Part shown: one piece after another, positions 27,435 through 37,255 of the stretch
Layout: the number at the start of each line of letters is the position of its first letter
Numbering within the stretch: position 1 is the first letter of the stretch
Source: CAWCLK01 sp963796225
GTDB lineage: Bacteria > Actinomycetota > Nitriliruptoria > Nitriliruptorales > Nitriliruptoraceae
Reading direction: 5' to 3'
Assembly: GCA_963796225.1 (NCBI GenBank)
Contig: CAWCLK010000054.1
Location: 62,001 to 126,000, forward strand
DNA length: 64,000 bases
Notes under the pieces: model-generated
What the model was told of the DNA's origin: nothing
Seen by the model: the letters and a program-made list of their open reading frames with translations, nothing else
Database searches by the model: none
Made by a program: the position numbers and the translations under genes

Positions 27435-28604
27435 CTACCGGTCCTCGTCGCCGAGCCACCGCCGCAGCTCGGCGTCGTGCTCCCCCAGCCCCGGCGGCGG
27501 TCGGTCCACCACGACGGGCGTGCGCCGCAGCCGCAGCGGGGACGCCACCGTGCGGCGCCCGTCCCCGTGGTCGACGACGGCGTCGCGGCCGAGCTCGTCG
27601 GCCAGGGTGAAGGCGTCGGCCACGCCGCGGACCGGTCCGGCGGGCACGCCGGCGGCCTGCAGGACCGCGACCCAGTGCGTCACGGGGTGGGCGCCCAGGA
27701 CGGACTCGAGCTCGGCCTGCAGGGCGTCGACGTGGGCCACCCGATCGGCGTTGGTGGCGAACCGCGGGTCGTCGACGAGCTCGGGGCGGCCCAACGCCCC
27801 GCAGCACCGTGCCCACAGCCGCGGGGATCCGACGGCCACCACCACGAGGCCGTCCGCGGCCTGCAGCGGCTGGTAGGGCGCCAGGCTGGGATGGCGGTTG
27901 CCCTGCCGGGTCGTGTCCACGCCCGCGTCGAGCCAGGCCGTCCCGAGGTTGACCAGCGCGGCCAGGGCCGCGTCGAAGAGGGCGACGTCGACGGCCTGCC
28001 CCACCCCGTCCCGGTCACGGGCGCGCAGGGCGGCCAGGATGGCGGTGGTCGCCTGCTGGCCGGTGACCACGTCGGCGAGCGCGAACCCGACCTTCGTCGG
28101 GTCGCCGTCGGCGTCGCCGGTGACGGCCATCCACCCGGCCGCGGCCTGCACGAGGAGGTCGTAGCCGGGCAGGGCGGCACCCGGTCCCTCGCTGCCGAAG
28201 CCGCTGATCGCGCAGGTCACCACGCGCGGGTTGTCGACGGCCACGCTGTCGTGGTCGAGCCCGAACCGGGCGGCGGTCCCGGCCCGGAAGTTGTGCACGA
28301 CGACATCGGCACGGCGCGCGAGCCGCTGGGCCAGGACCAGGTCGCCGGGGTCCGCCAGGTCCAGCACCAGGCTGCGCTTGTTGCGGTTGACCGCCAGCGT
28401 GTAGGTGGCCTCGCCGGTCGCGGGCGACCACGGCGGCCCCCACTGCCGGGTGTCGTCCCCGTCCGGGTGCTCGACCTTGACCACGTCCGCGCCGAGGTCG
28501 CCCAGCGTCATCGTGGCCAACGGCCCGGCGAGCACGCGCGAGAAGTCGGCGACCAGCACCCCGGCGAGGGGCGGCGTCGCGTCGCGGGGCCGGTCAGCGG
28601 ACAC
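27435..28604 (-). CDS. Family III CoA-transferase (CaiB/BaiF)
   Basis: 389 residues from GTG 28604, which overlaps the end of the M16 peptidase gene by 11 bp. Typical blocks: LLVADFSRVLAGP-like start (VLVADFSRVLAGPLATM), GADVVKVEHPDGDD, LNRNKRSL-like VNRNKRSLVLDL, and the catalytic aspartate in ALPGYDLLVQA (Asp149). Transfers CoA between organic acids; the substrate cannot be deduced. Insertion of a CoA-transferase between the M16 peptidase and dapB is the local peculiarity. Confidence 0.93.
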   Translation of the reverse strand: MSADRPRDATPPLAGVLVADFSRVLAGPLATMTLGDLGADVVKVEHPDGDDTRQWGPPWSPATGEATYTLAVNRNKRSLVLDLADPGDLVLAQRLARRADVVVHNFRAGTAARFGLDHDSVAVDNPRVVTCAISGFGSEGPGAALPGYDLLVQAAAGWMAVTGDADGDPTKVGFALADVVTGQQATTAILAALRARDRDGVGQAVDVALFDAALAALVNLGTAWLDAGVDTTRQGNRHPSLAPYQPLQAADGLVVVAVGSPRLWARCCGALGRPELVDDPRFATNADRVAHVDALQAELESVLGAHPVTHWVAVLQAAGVPAGPVRGVADAFTLADELGRDAVVDHGDGRRTVASPLRLRRTPVVVDRPPPGLGEHDAELRRWLGDEDR

Positions 28605-29853
28605 TGTCGGCGAAGGCGTCGGGGTCCTCGTCGAAGGGGCCGACGACGGCGGCGACACGCGGCGCGGCGAACAGGCGCGCGGCGTCGACGACATCGTCGA
28701 GCGTCACCGCGTCGATGCGGGCGATCGCCTCGTCGACGCTGAGCAGCGGACGGTCGGTCATGGCCAGGGTGCCGAGGCGCATCATCCGCGACGCGGGGTC
28801 CTCGAGCCCGAGGACCATGCCCCCGGCCAGGGCGGACCGGGCACGTTCGACCTCGTCGCGCTCCACGGTGTCAGGCAGCCGCACCAGCTCGTCGCGCAGG
28901 ACGGCGACGGCGTCGTGCACGCGTGCCGGCATCGTGCCGACGTAGGCGCCGACCATCCCCGCGTCGGTGAACGAGCCGAGGAAGCTGAAGACCGTGTAGG
29001 CCAGCCCGCGAGCCTCGCGGATCTCCTGGAACAGCCGCGACGACATCCCCTCCCCCAACACGGTGCTGGCCATCCGCAGGGCAGGCCGTCGGGGGTCGTG
29101 CACGTCGATGCCGGGGGCCGCCACGGCCACGTGGGCCTGTTCCGTGGGACGGTGGCGCACGCGCACGGTGCCCGCGCGCGGGCCCGGGGGCGCGGAGCGG
29201 GGCGTCGCCCCGGACCCGGGGCGGCCGAGGTCGCCGAGCAGGTCCTCGACCAGCTTGACGACCTGGTCGTGGGAGACGTTGCCGGCCACGGTCACCACGA
29301 GGTCCTCGGCGCGGTAGCGCGCCTCGAACCAGTCGTGGATGGTGTCGCGCTGCATGGCGGTGATCGACGCCACCGAGCCGAGCGTCTCGAGCCCGAGCGC
29401 GTGCCCGTCGAAGGCGAGCTCGGACAGGTGGGTCATCGCCAGGTCGTCGGGGGTGTCGAGGTTCATGCTGATCTCCTCGAGCACCACCGCCCGTTCCGCC
29501 TCGACGTCGGCCGGCGCGTTCGTGGCGTCCCGGACCATGTCGGCCAGCACGTCCAGCGCCAGGGGCAGGTCGCGGTCCAGGACCCGGGCGTAGAAGCAGG
29601 TCAGCTCGCGGGACGTGAACGCGTTGGCCTCGCCGCCGATCCCGTCCAGCAGCTCGGCGATGTCCCGGGCACTGCGGTGCGCGGTCCCCTTGAACAGCAG
29701 GTGCTCGAGGAAGTGCGAGCACCCGTACGTGGTGGCGTCCTCGTCACGCGACCCGACCGGGAACCACAGGCCGAGGGCCACCGAGCGCATGGACGGCATG
29801 GCCTCGGTGATGACGCGGACGCCGGCCTCGGTGGTGGTGTCGCAGAACTCCAT
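28594..29853 (-). CDS. M16 family zinc metallopeptidase (mitochondrial processing peptidase-like)
   Basis: 419 residues. Inverted zinc motif HFLEH (His47, Glu50, His51) with the third ligand Glu127 in AVVLEEISM, then the C-terminal half with RLFQEIREARGLAYTVFSF. This single-domain-pair M16B peptidase gene immediately follows pnp in many Actinobacteria and Firmicutes. It is separated from pnp by a strong terminator hairpin, so read-through or its own promoter is needed. Confidence 0.95.
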   Translation of the reverse strand: MEFCDTTTEAGVRVITEAMPSMRSVALGLWFPVGSRDEDATTYGCSHFLEHLLFKGTAHRSARDIAELLDGIGGEANAFTSRELTCFYARVLDRDLPLALDVLADMVRDATNAPADVEAERAVVLEEISMNLDTPDDLAMTHLSELAFDGHALGLETLGSVASITAMQRDTIHDWFEARYRAEDLVVTVAGNVSHDQVVKLVEDLLGDLGRPGSGATPRSAPPGPRAGTVRVRHRPTEQAHVAVAAPGIDVHDPRRPALRMASTVLGEGMSSRLFQEIREARGLAYTVFSFLGSFTDAGMVGAYVGTMPARVHDAVAVLRDELVRLPDTVERDEVERARSALAGGMVLGLEDPASRMMRLGTLAMTDRPLLSVDEAIARIDAVTLDDVVDAARLFAAPRVAAVVGPFDEDPDAFADSVR

Positions 29854-29872
29854 CGTTGCTCCGGTGGAACGC

Positions 29873-29904
29873 GACGCACCCGGGCCAGCCGGCCCGGGTG
29901 CGTC
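29873..29904 (-). terminator. Intrinsic terminator after pnp
   Basis: GACGCACCCGGGCC, loop AGCC (plus-strand order), GGCCCGGGTGCGTC: a perfect 14-bp stem in the 75-bp gap between pnp and the M16 gene. No strong U-tract follows, as is usual in high-GC genomes. Confidence 0.85.
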
Positions 29905-29928
29905 GTGGTGTGTGCTCAGGTCACGTGG

Positions 29929-32410
29929 TCAGTCACGCTCGCGCGAGCGGCTGCGGGAACGCGAGCGCTCCCGGCCGCGGCTGCGCTCGCGGCCGCCACC
30001 GTTGCCACCGTCGTCGTCGGACGCGCGGTGGTCGGTGCCGGAGTCGCGGTCGCCCTTGTCGCGGTCGTCGCTCTTGTCGCGGTCGCCGCCCTTGTCGCGG
30101 TCGCCGCCACGGGCGCGGTCACGACCGCCGCCCGAGCGACCACCGCGGTCACGGTCGCCGCCACGGTCACGGCCACCTCGGCCACCACGGTCGTCGCCCG
30201 AGTCCTGCTTCTCGGCCTTCTCGCCGACGTACTCGAGCTTGAACTTGCGGCCGCCGTCGAGGACCTGCAGGACCTCGACCAGCACGGTGTCGCCGACGTT
30301 GACCGCCTCCTCGGCGTGGTCGAGGCGCTTGCCCACCATCTTCGACAGCTCGGAGATGTGCAGCAGGCCGTCGGTGCCCGGGGTCAGGGAGACGAACGCG
30401 CCGAAGTCGACCGTCTTGACGACGGTGGCGTTGAAGCGCTCGCCCTCCTCCGGCAGCACCGGGTTGGCGATGGCGTTGATGCGGGACACGGCGTCGTCCG
30501 CGACCGACTTCTCGTTCGCGTAGATCTTGACGACGCCCTGGCCGCCCTCCTCGTCCACGTCGATCTGGGCGCCGGTGACCTCCACCAGCTCCTTGATGAT
30601 CTTGCCGCGGGGACCGATGACGTCACCGATCTTGTCCTGCGGGATGTAGACGATCTCGACACGCGGGGCGGTCGGGGCGACCTCCTCGCGGGGCTCGGCG
30701 ATGGCCTCGGTCATCACGTCGAGGATCTGCAGGCGCGCGTCCTTGGCCTGCAGCAGCGCGTCGGCCAGCACGTCCGAGGGGATGCCGGCGAGCTTGGTGT
30801 CGAGCTGCAGCGCGGTCACGAACTCGCGGGTGCCGGCGACCTTGAAGTCCATGTCGCCGTAGAAGTCCTCGACGCCCTGGATGTCGGTCAGCGTGGTGTA
30901 GGTGCCGTTCTCGAAGATCAGCCCCATCGCGATGCCGGCGACCGGCGCGTGGATCGGCACACCGCCGTCCATCAGCGCCAGGGTGGAGCCGCAGACCGAC
31001 CCCATCGAGGTCGAGCCGTTGGAGCTGAGCACGTCGGAGACGACGCGCATGGCGTAGGGCCACACGTCCGCGTCCGGCAGGACCGGCTTGACCGCACGCT
31101 CCGCCAGCGCCCCGTGCCCGATCTCGCGCCGCTTGGGCGACCCGACCCGGCCGGCCTCACCGGTCGAGTAGGGGGGCATGTTGTAGTGGTGCATGTACAG
31201 CTTCTCCTCGACCGGGTCGAGGGAGTCGACGCGCTGCCCGTCGCGGGTGGTGCCCAGCGCCAGGACGCTGAGGACCTGGGTCTCGCCGCGCTGGAACAGG
31301 CCGGAGCCGTGGGTGTGCGGCAGCACGCCGACCTCGGCGCTCAGCGCGCGGATGTCGGTCGTGCCGCGCCCGTCGATGCGGGCGACCGGTCTCGGTGACG
31401 ATCTTGCGGACGGCCTTCTTCTCGACCGAGCGGAAGGCGTTGCGCGCCTGCTTGCCGAGGTCCTCGCGGTCGGCGTCCTCGTCCTGCTCGGCGAGGAAGG
31501 CCTCGACGGCCTCGTCCTTGGCGGCCTGCAGCTTCTCGTCGCTGGCCTCCTTGCCGGTGGACGGGTCGCCGTAGATGTCGCGCACCGTGTCGCCGGCCAG
31601 CGCGTCGATGCGGTCGAAGGTGGAGGTCTCGTAGTCGAGGAACAGCTGGAACTCGCCGACCTGGCGCACACCGACCTTGTCGACGAACGCCTGCTGGGCC
31701 TCGCAGAGGTCCTTGATGATCGGCTTGACCGACTGGATGGCCTCGCCGATCAGCTCCTCGGTCGGCTTGGGCGCGCCCATGTCGATCTTGACGACCGCGT
31801 CCTCGGTGGCCTCGGCCTCGATCATCAGGATGGCGACCTCGCCGTCGTCCTCGAGCGGCCGGCGATCACCATCTGGAAGACGACGTCCTCCTCGAGCTCC
31901 TCGAAGCTCGGGAAGGCGATCCAGTCACCGTTGCGGTTCAGCGCGTAGCGCACCGACGCGACCGGGCCCGAGAACGGGATGCCCGGACAGCATCGTGGCC
32001 AGCGACGAGCCGTTCATGGCGACGACGTCGTAGGGGTCGAACTGGGCGGTCTGCAGGACGGTGTTGACGACCTGGACCTCGTTGCGCAGCCCGTCGACGA
32101 AGGTCGGGCGCAGCGGGCGGTCGGTCAGCCGGCAGGTGAGGATCGCGGCCTCGCCGGGACGGCCCTCGCGCTTGAAGAACGAGCCGGGGATGCGCCCCGC
32201 CGCGTACATCCGCTCCTCGACCTCGATGGTGAGGGGGAAGAACGGCAGGAAGTCCTTGACGGGCCCGGCGGTGGTGGTCGTCAGGACCTTGGTGTCGCCG
32301 AGGCTGGAGACGACGGCACCGCCCGCCTGCGGGGCGAGCTTGCCGGTCTCGAAGGTGATGGTCTTGCCGTCGATCTCGACGGTGTGTTCGGTGGTTCCGA
32401 GTGCACCCAC
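29929..32410 (-). CDS. pnp: Polyribonucleotide nucleotidyltransferase with RD/RGG/SR-rich tail (three frameshifts)
   Basis: PNPase: two RNase PH domains (VSSLGDTKVLTTTTAG; RIDGRGTTDIRALSAE; GSTSMGSVCGSTLALMDGGV), KH (DVIGPRGKIIKELVE) and S1 (VKTVDFGAFVSLTPGTDGLL). It degrades RNA 3'-5' with phosphate and can add tails. The frame breaks at ~31981 (+1), ~31856 (-1) and ~31385 (+1); flanking sequence is otherwise perfect, so these are probably sequence errors. GTG 32410 is chosen for GGAGG 5 nt upstream; ATG 32422 is in frame. After the S1 domain comes an unusual ~90-residue tail of Arg-Asp and Arg-Gly-Gly repeats ending RERSRSRSRSRERD, likely disordered and RNA-binding. Confidence 0.95.
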
Positions 32411-32662
32411 AGGTGCCTCCATTCGTGTCGTTCCCGCGCCGCGTGTGCGGGCGGGGGCACGGCACGACGGGGGGCTCGGACCGTGGGGCAGGCGAGTGCC
32501 GGTGCATCAGTGAGGGCAGCTCGAAGCGCGCCGACCCGTGCGGGGCCTCGAGGTGTCTCCACTGACGACCGACCGTGTCCTGCTGCCCGGTCGAGGCCGT
32601 CGTGCGGTGCGTGTGTGCAGTTGGTCCGGCCAGTGGCCGGGTGGTGCATGTGACAACGCGAA

Positions 32663-32687
32663 GAGCCGGGGCATCATGCCCCGGCTC
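32663..32687 (-). terminator. Hairpin between rpsO and pnp
   Basis: GAGCCGGGGCA, 3-nt loop, TGCCCCGGCTC: perfect 11-bp stem six nucleotides past the rpsO stop. In other bacteria the rpsO-pnp intercistronic hairpins terminate most rpsO transcripts and mediate PNPase autoregulation; the same role is plausible here. The remaining ~240 nt up to pnp contain no gene that I can support. Confidence 0.88.
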
Positions 32688-32693
32688 GTCACG

Positions 32694-32966
32694 TCACTTG
32701 CGCAGCTCGAGCTCGCCGATGAGCGTGCGGTACCGCTCGATGTCGGTCTTGCGCAGGTAGTTCTGCAGGCGACGGCGCTTGCCGATCAGCTGCATGAGGC
32801 CACGGCGGGTGTGATGGTCGCCGTTGTGCTCGCGCAGGTGCTCGGTCAGCTTGCCGATCCGCTTGGTCAGCAGGGCGATCTGGACCTCGGGGGATCCGGT
32901 GTCACCCTCGTGCTGGGCGAAGCGCTCGATGATCTGCTGCTTGTCGTCGGGAAGCTCGACGGCCAC
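32694..32966 (-). CDS. rpsO: 30S ribosomal protein S15
   Basis: 90 residues from GTG 32966 (AGGAG 7 nt upstream). Clear S15 sequence: QHEGDTGSPEVQIALLTKRI, LREHNGDHHTRRGLMQLIGK, RRRLQNYLRKTDIERY. Binds 16S rRNA early in small-subunit assembly. Upstream of pnp, the standard order. Confidence 0.98.
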   Translation of the reverse strand: MAVELPDDKQQIIERFAQHEGDTGSPEVQIALLTKRIGKLTEHLREHNGDHHTRRGLMQLIGKRRRLQNYLRKTDIERYRTLIGELELRK

Positions 32967-33204
32967 GTGGTCTCCTGTGTGTCGTCCTGTCCCGCCGGGC
33001 ATCGGGGAACCGGTCCGCGTGGTGGCGTGGTGCCGGAGGTCGTCTCCGGCGGTGCGCCTGGCGGGGCTCGGTGGTCCCATGGCCCGAACGGGCACGGCGA
33101 GGCGACCTGGACATCAGGTCGCGGCGTGCGAGTGTAGCGGCCGAGGGGCCGGGCGCCAGCGGGGCGCTCGCCGTACGCTCGCGGGCCCCTCCCGAGGCGC
33201 CGTC

Positions 33205-33599
33205 GTGGATCCCCTCGAGCACCCCTCCCCCGCCCTGCAGGCCCAGGCGACGGTGGCGAGCTGCACCACCCGGGTCCAGGCCCAGCTGGTGCGCGGCGCG
33301 CTGGAGGCCCACGGGCTGCAGGCACGGGTCCGGACCGACGACGCCGGCGGGGTGCACCCCCAGCTCGGGCTGATGCTGAACGGCGCGATCCGCGTCGTGG
33401 TACCGGTCGACGAGCTCGACGCCGCACGGGACCTGCTGGCCGAGCTCGACGCCGGCGTCCACGCCCTGCCGTCCACCGGCGAGCACGAACGGATCGTCCC
33501 GCCCCGTCACGGGGTGGGGCTGGCGCTCACGGCCCTGGCGCTGCTGGGCGTGCTGCTGGTGTACCGCGCCGTTGCGTGGTGTGGCCCGGACTCGGCTGA
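33205..33599 (+). CDS. DUF2007-type small protein with C-terminal membrane helix (end uncertain)
   Basis: From GTG 33205: VASCTTRVQAQLVRGALEAH, DDAGGVHPQLGLMLNGAIRV, VVPVDELDAARDLLAELDAG is the DUF2007 fold (putative signal-transducing domain), followed by one hydrophobic helix (GLALTALALLGVLLVYR). In the given frame no stop occurs before the convergent ribF gene. A one-base correction after ~33560 would end the protein at TGA 33597-33599, 7 bp before the ribF stop; I take this as the likely end. Function unknown. Confidence 0.6.
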
Positions 33600-33606
33600 G
33601 TCCCGG

Positions 33607-34548
33607 TCAGGCGAGGCCCAGCAGCTCCCGCGCCCGCTCGACGTCCGCGGCGATCTGCGCCTTCAGGGCGTCGATGCCGTCGAACTTCCGCTCGTCGCGG
33701 AGTCGGTGCTCCAGCGACAGGCCGACGTGTTCGCCGTACAGGTCCAGGTCCGTGTCGAGCAGGTGGGCCTCGACGGTCACGTGCTCGCCGCCGAAGGTCG
33801 GACGCTGCCCGATGTTGACGACCATGGGGTACAGCGTCCCGTCCCGACCGAGCACCACGGCGTGGCCGGCGTACACGCCGTTCGCGGGCATCTGCATGCG
33901 GTCGTCGACCTCGACGTTGGCGGTGGGGAAGCCGATGGTGTGGCCGCGGGCGTCGCCCTTGACCACCGCGCCCTCGAGCACGTGCGGCCGACCGAGGCCC
34001 TCGCGGGCCCACTCGACCTCGCCCCGTGCGATGCGATCGCGGATCTCGGTCGAGCTGATCGCGACCCCGTCGACCTCGAGCAGCGTGACGGCCTCGACCT
34101 CGAAGCCGAGCTCCTGGCCGCGGTCGGCGAGCATGACCACGTCGCCCTCGGCGCCGTGGCCGAACCGGAAGTTGCTGCCGACGATCACCCGGCGGGCCCG
34201 CACGGGGCCGGCGAGGGTCTGCTGGATGAACTCCTCGGCGCTCTGCTGCGAGAACTCGTAGTCGAAGGTCACGACGTAGACCAGGTCCACGCCCTCGGCG
34301 AGCAGCGCGGTCACCTTGCGGTCGAGGTTCTGCAGGTACTTCGGCTGCGAGCCGGGGCGCACGACCTCCATCGGGTGGCGGTCGAACGTCACCGCGACGG
34401 CGCGCAGGCCCTGCTCCTCGGCCTGGCGGCGTGCGCGCCCGATCAACGTGCGGTGCCCGCGGTGCACGCCGTCGAAGACACCGATGGTGACCACCGAATC
34501 GGCGGGCTCGATCTCGTCGAGGGAGCGGGCGACCCGGGGTTCGGGCAC
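33607..34548 (-). CDS. ribF: Bifunctional riboflavin kinase / FAD synthetase
   Basis: 313 residues from GTG 34548. N-terminal FAD synthetase with the HxGH-type motif in GVFDGVHRGHRTLIG and SSTEIRDRI; C-terminal riboflavin kinase with GFPTANVEV and GVYAGHAVV. Makes FMN and FAD. truB and ribF are usually adjacent; here four genes separate them. Confidence 0.96.
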   Translation of the reverse strand: MPEPRVARSLDEIEPADSVVTIGVFDGVHRGHRTLIGRARRQAEEQGLRAVAVTFDRHPMEVVRPGSQPKYLQNLDRKVTALLAEGVDLVYVVTFDYEFSQQSAEEFIQQTLAGPVRARRVIVGSNFRFGHGAEGDVVMLADRGQELGFEVEAVTLLEVDGVAISSTEIRDRIARGEVEWAREGLGRPHVLEGAVVKGDARGHTIGFPTANVEVDDRMQMPANGVYAGHAVVLGRDGTLYPMVVNIGQRPTFGGEHVTVEAHLLDTDLDLYGEHVGLSLEHRLRDERKFDGIDALKAQIAADVERARELLGLA

Positions 34549-34612
34549 GGTCGGCAGCCTTCGTGACGGGGCGGGGCGGTGATCGTAGGCGCGACGGTAC
34601 GACCGGGTTCGC

Positions 34613-37210
34613 TCACCCACCCCGCAGGGCGTTCGCAACCACGCGAGCGACGTCGGTGATCGCCTCGCCGGGCACGAGCCCGTCGTCGCTGCCGCCGTAG
34701 GTCCCGCCCACGGCCCACAGCTCGCCGTCCACTTCGAAGACGACGGTCTTGCCTGCCAGGGACGGGACCGAGAGAAGCACCGCCCCGTCCCCGAGGCCCC
34801 CGACGGCCTCCATCGAGCGCGCCTGTCCGACGTAGAAGCGGTCACGCCAGGCAGCGAGGGACGGCACCTCGTCAGGGGCAAGCACGATCCCGAAGGACGC
34901 GGCCTGCTGGAACAGGTACTGGCACTCGGGGCCGCCCCACACGCTGCGGCGGACGTCGGCGGCCGAATTGAAGGTGTCCCGCGACCCGAACACGGCGATC
35001 ATCTCGCCGGCGACGTCGGCGAACCGGGCGCAGAGCCCCTCCCGCTCGAGCTCGAGGTGCAGCGGATCGAGCGTCCTCGTCGCGATCGGCGTGCCGGACC
35101 GGAGCAGCTCGGCCTCGACGACCACGTCCTGCTCAGGCGCAGGGAAGTCATGGAGCACGACGCTGCGGTCCAGGCGACGGCGCCCCGGGGGCACCCCGGC
35201 GAGGTCGTCCACGGGCACGTCCAGGACCCGGTCGCGCACGCGTACCCGCAGGGACAGGAGCTCCACGTCCTTCGGGTCGTACCCCTGTACGTCCACCACG
35301 AGTGGGTAGACCTCGGGGACGCCGTCCCGTTCCGTGCCGTCCAGCCGTACGACGTCACCGGACGCCAGCGGGGTGAGGCGGTCGGTGCCCAGGATGGTGA
35401 CCTCGGGCCGACCGAGCCGCACCGTGGCCGTGTCGAGCCGCGGGGGCAGTCCGTGCGCCCGCAGGCCGGTGCGACTGGTGGATTCCACGACCACCTCGAA
35501 GGGGTAGAACGAGGGGTCGGTGGGCGTTCGCAGGCGCCGATCCCGTGGCCCGTTGGTCTCCCGGCCGAGCCCGTCGTCCCACCGACCTCGCCCGGGGTCC
35601 CAGTCCAGCGTGGGATGCTCGGCGTTCTCGATGGTGGCCGCGACCTCCACGACCTCGCCCGGATCGTGGACCACGATGATGTCCGGGACCACGTCGATCA
35701 CGATGGGGCGAGTGCGGATCGGCTTGTCGAAGAAGATGGTGCGTCCCCCGAAGGTGGCCGCGACCGGGGCGATGCGCAGGACGTCGGGCCCCACCTCGAG
35801 GGGCACGACCGACCGCACGGACGGGTCGACGGCGAAGCGACGGTCGAGCACCTGCGCCGTGCTGTACGGCAGGTCGGTGACGTCCACCGTCCAGGTGTCG
35901 GCACAGAAACGGAACACCCGCTGGCGCTGGCGCTGCAGCCACGCCTGGAGCTCGTTGTTCACCGTGCTCGCCACCTGACCCTCGACGAACCCCGCGAGGT
36001 CGTTGACCATCCCGGGCGGGAGGGGCCGCTGTGCGGTTCCGGCGCGGCTTGCGACGAAGTTCATGATCAGGCCGGCCAACGTCGCGTCCGCGCTCCACCC
36101 GGTGGACGCCGCCGTGGCCTTCACGTCGAACCAGGACCCCGCCCCGGAGAAGTCCTCCGGGAACTCGAGCGGGCCGACCTTGGCCGTGATGTGCGTGAAC
36201 TGGGTCGGGTACAGCCCGACGAGTCCCTCGTTCAGGCCCTGCCAGACCGCCAGCGACGTACCCACGATCTCCACGGCCTTCTCCATGCCCGGGACGAACC
36301 CGAGCCCCGCGAGCAACGTGTTCAGCGCGTCGAGCGTCCGTGCGGCGGGGCGCGTGGGGTCCAGCGTGGTCTCGCTCTTTGCGGACAGGATCATCGCCTC
36401 GGACAGCTGGGCCGCCGTCTTGATCGTCGGGCCGAGGCGCCAGCACCCGGTGTCCTGCGGCGCGTCCGCCAGCGCCCCGACGAACGCCTGTGCCGCCGCG
36501 CCCGCTGTCCCGGGGACCGGCGGCAGGTCGGCGATCCCGTCGTCGAAGAGGCTCTGCAGGTCGATGGCCGCGACGAGACGATCGAGCAGGTCCTGCGTCT
36601 CGGCGTCCAGCGCGTCCGCGCTGGGGGTCCTGTCGAACCAGGTCTGCGCGATCTTCACCGGCAGCGCACCGGGTGGGACGCCGTCGAACGCGGTCGCGCG
36701 GAGCTCATCCGGCTCGAAGCCGACGGCTGCCGCACGCTCCGCCACTGCCGCGGACATGGCCTGCCGAACCTGCACATGGGCCCCAGGGGCGGCTGGCAGC
36801 CCGTCGACCGTCAGCTCGAGCGCGGGTCCGCCGCGGGTCCCGTCGGTGAGCCGCAGGGACAGCACACCACCGGCGACCGGATCGTCCGGGTGCACGGGAG
36901 CCAGGACGTACGGCCCCGAGGGATCCATGCGGATCGGCTGGACGGCGTGGTCCAGCCCGTCGACGGTGACAGCCATCCCCGACACGGCGGGATCCAGACC
37001 CACGAGGTGGATCCGCTCGAAGGGGGCAGCCGACCGGACCGCCAGCCGGACGTCGTCGAGGGGTACGGCGGCCGCAGGCGCGGCCTCCTGCACCGGCTCG
37101 TCGTCGCCTGAGCTCGTGCAGCCCGCGACGGCCACGCCGACCACCACGAGGGCGGCAAGCATTCGACGCGGCAGCCGGTTGGCGAGGTGGCGGCTCGTTC
37201 CTGGACGCAT
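34613..37210 (-). CDS. Large lipoprotein of unknown function
   Basis: 865 residues. Lipobox VAVAGC (Cys ~31) after a hydrophobic stretch, so predicted to be tethered outside the membrane. The first half is mixed alpha/beta with many short helices (LDALNTLLAGLGFVPGM, VWQGLNEGLVGLYPTQF); the second half is beta-rich (LDRRFAVDPSVRSVVPL, VVEVAATIENAEHPTLDWD), suggesting Ig-like domains. Scattered cysteines (GCWRLG, FCADTW, LCARF, ECQYLF) could form disulfides. No enzyme motif found. It starts 45 bp past the paaK stop, so it is the last gene of the truB-linked cassette before ribF. Confidence 0.7.
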   Translation of the reverse strand: MRPGTSRHLANRLPRRMLAALVVVGVAVAGCTSSGDDEPVQEAAPAAAVPLDDVRLAVRSAAPFERIHLVGLDPAVSGMAVTVDGLDHAVQPIRMDPSGPYVLAPVHPDDPVAGGVLSLRLTDGTRGGPALELTVDGLPAAPGAHVQVRQAMSAAVAERAAAVGFEPDELRATAFDGVPPGALPVKIAQTWFDRTPSADALDAETQDLLDRLVAAIDLQSLFDDGIADLPPVPGTAGAAAQAFVGALADAPQDTGCWRLGPTIKTAAQLSEAMILSAKSETTLDPTRPAARTLDALNTLLAGLGFVPGMEKAVEIVGTSLAVWQGLNEGLVGLYPTQFTHITAKVGPLEFPEDFSGAGSWFDVKATAASTGWSADATLAGLIMNFVASRAGTAQRPLPPGMVNDLAGFVEGQVASTVNNELQAWLQRQRQRVFRFCADTWTVDVTDLPYSTAQVLDRRFAVDPSVRSVVPLEVGPDVLRIAPVAATFGGRTIFFDKPIRTRPIVIDVVPDIIVVHDPGEVVEVAATIENAEHPTLDWDPGRGRWDDGLGRETNGPRDRRLRTPTDPSFYPFEVVVESTSRTGLRAHGLPPRLDTATVRLGRPEVTILGTDRLTPLASGDVVRLDGTERDGVPEVYPLVVDVQGYDPKDVELLSLRVRVRDRVLDVPVDDLAGVPPGRRRLDRSVVLHDFPAPEQDVVVEAELLRSGTPIATRTLDPLHLELEREGLCARFADVAGEMIAVFGSRDTFNSAADVRRSVWGGPECQYLFQQAASFGIVLAPDEVPSLAAWRDRFYVGQARSMEAVGGLGDGAVLLSVPSLAGKTVVFEVDGELWAVGGTYGGSDDGLVPGEAITDVARVVANALRGG

Positions 37211-37255
37211 GCTGCAGTGTCCGGCGTCGCTCTGAACGATCGCTGAACGCAGCCG

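Noticed and set aside
28594..28604. Frameshift between the M16 peptidase and CoA-transferase genes
   Set aside because: The 11-bp overlap (GTGTCCGCTGA) gives both genes proper ends; it is a normal operon overlap.
24564..28742. Plus-strand open frame of ~1,390 codons opposite the PPR, dapB and CoA-transferase genes
   Set aside because: Shadow of well-supported minus-strand genes; composition is low-complexity and no domain is seen.
32411..32662. Small gene between rpsO and pnp
   Set aside because: Only shadow-like frames with no conserved pattern; the region is better explained as the rpsO-pnp intercistronic leader with a terminator hairpin.
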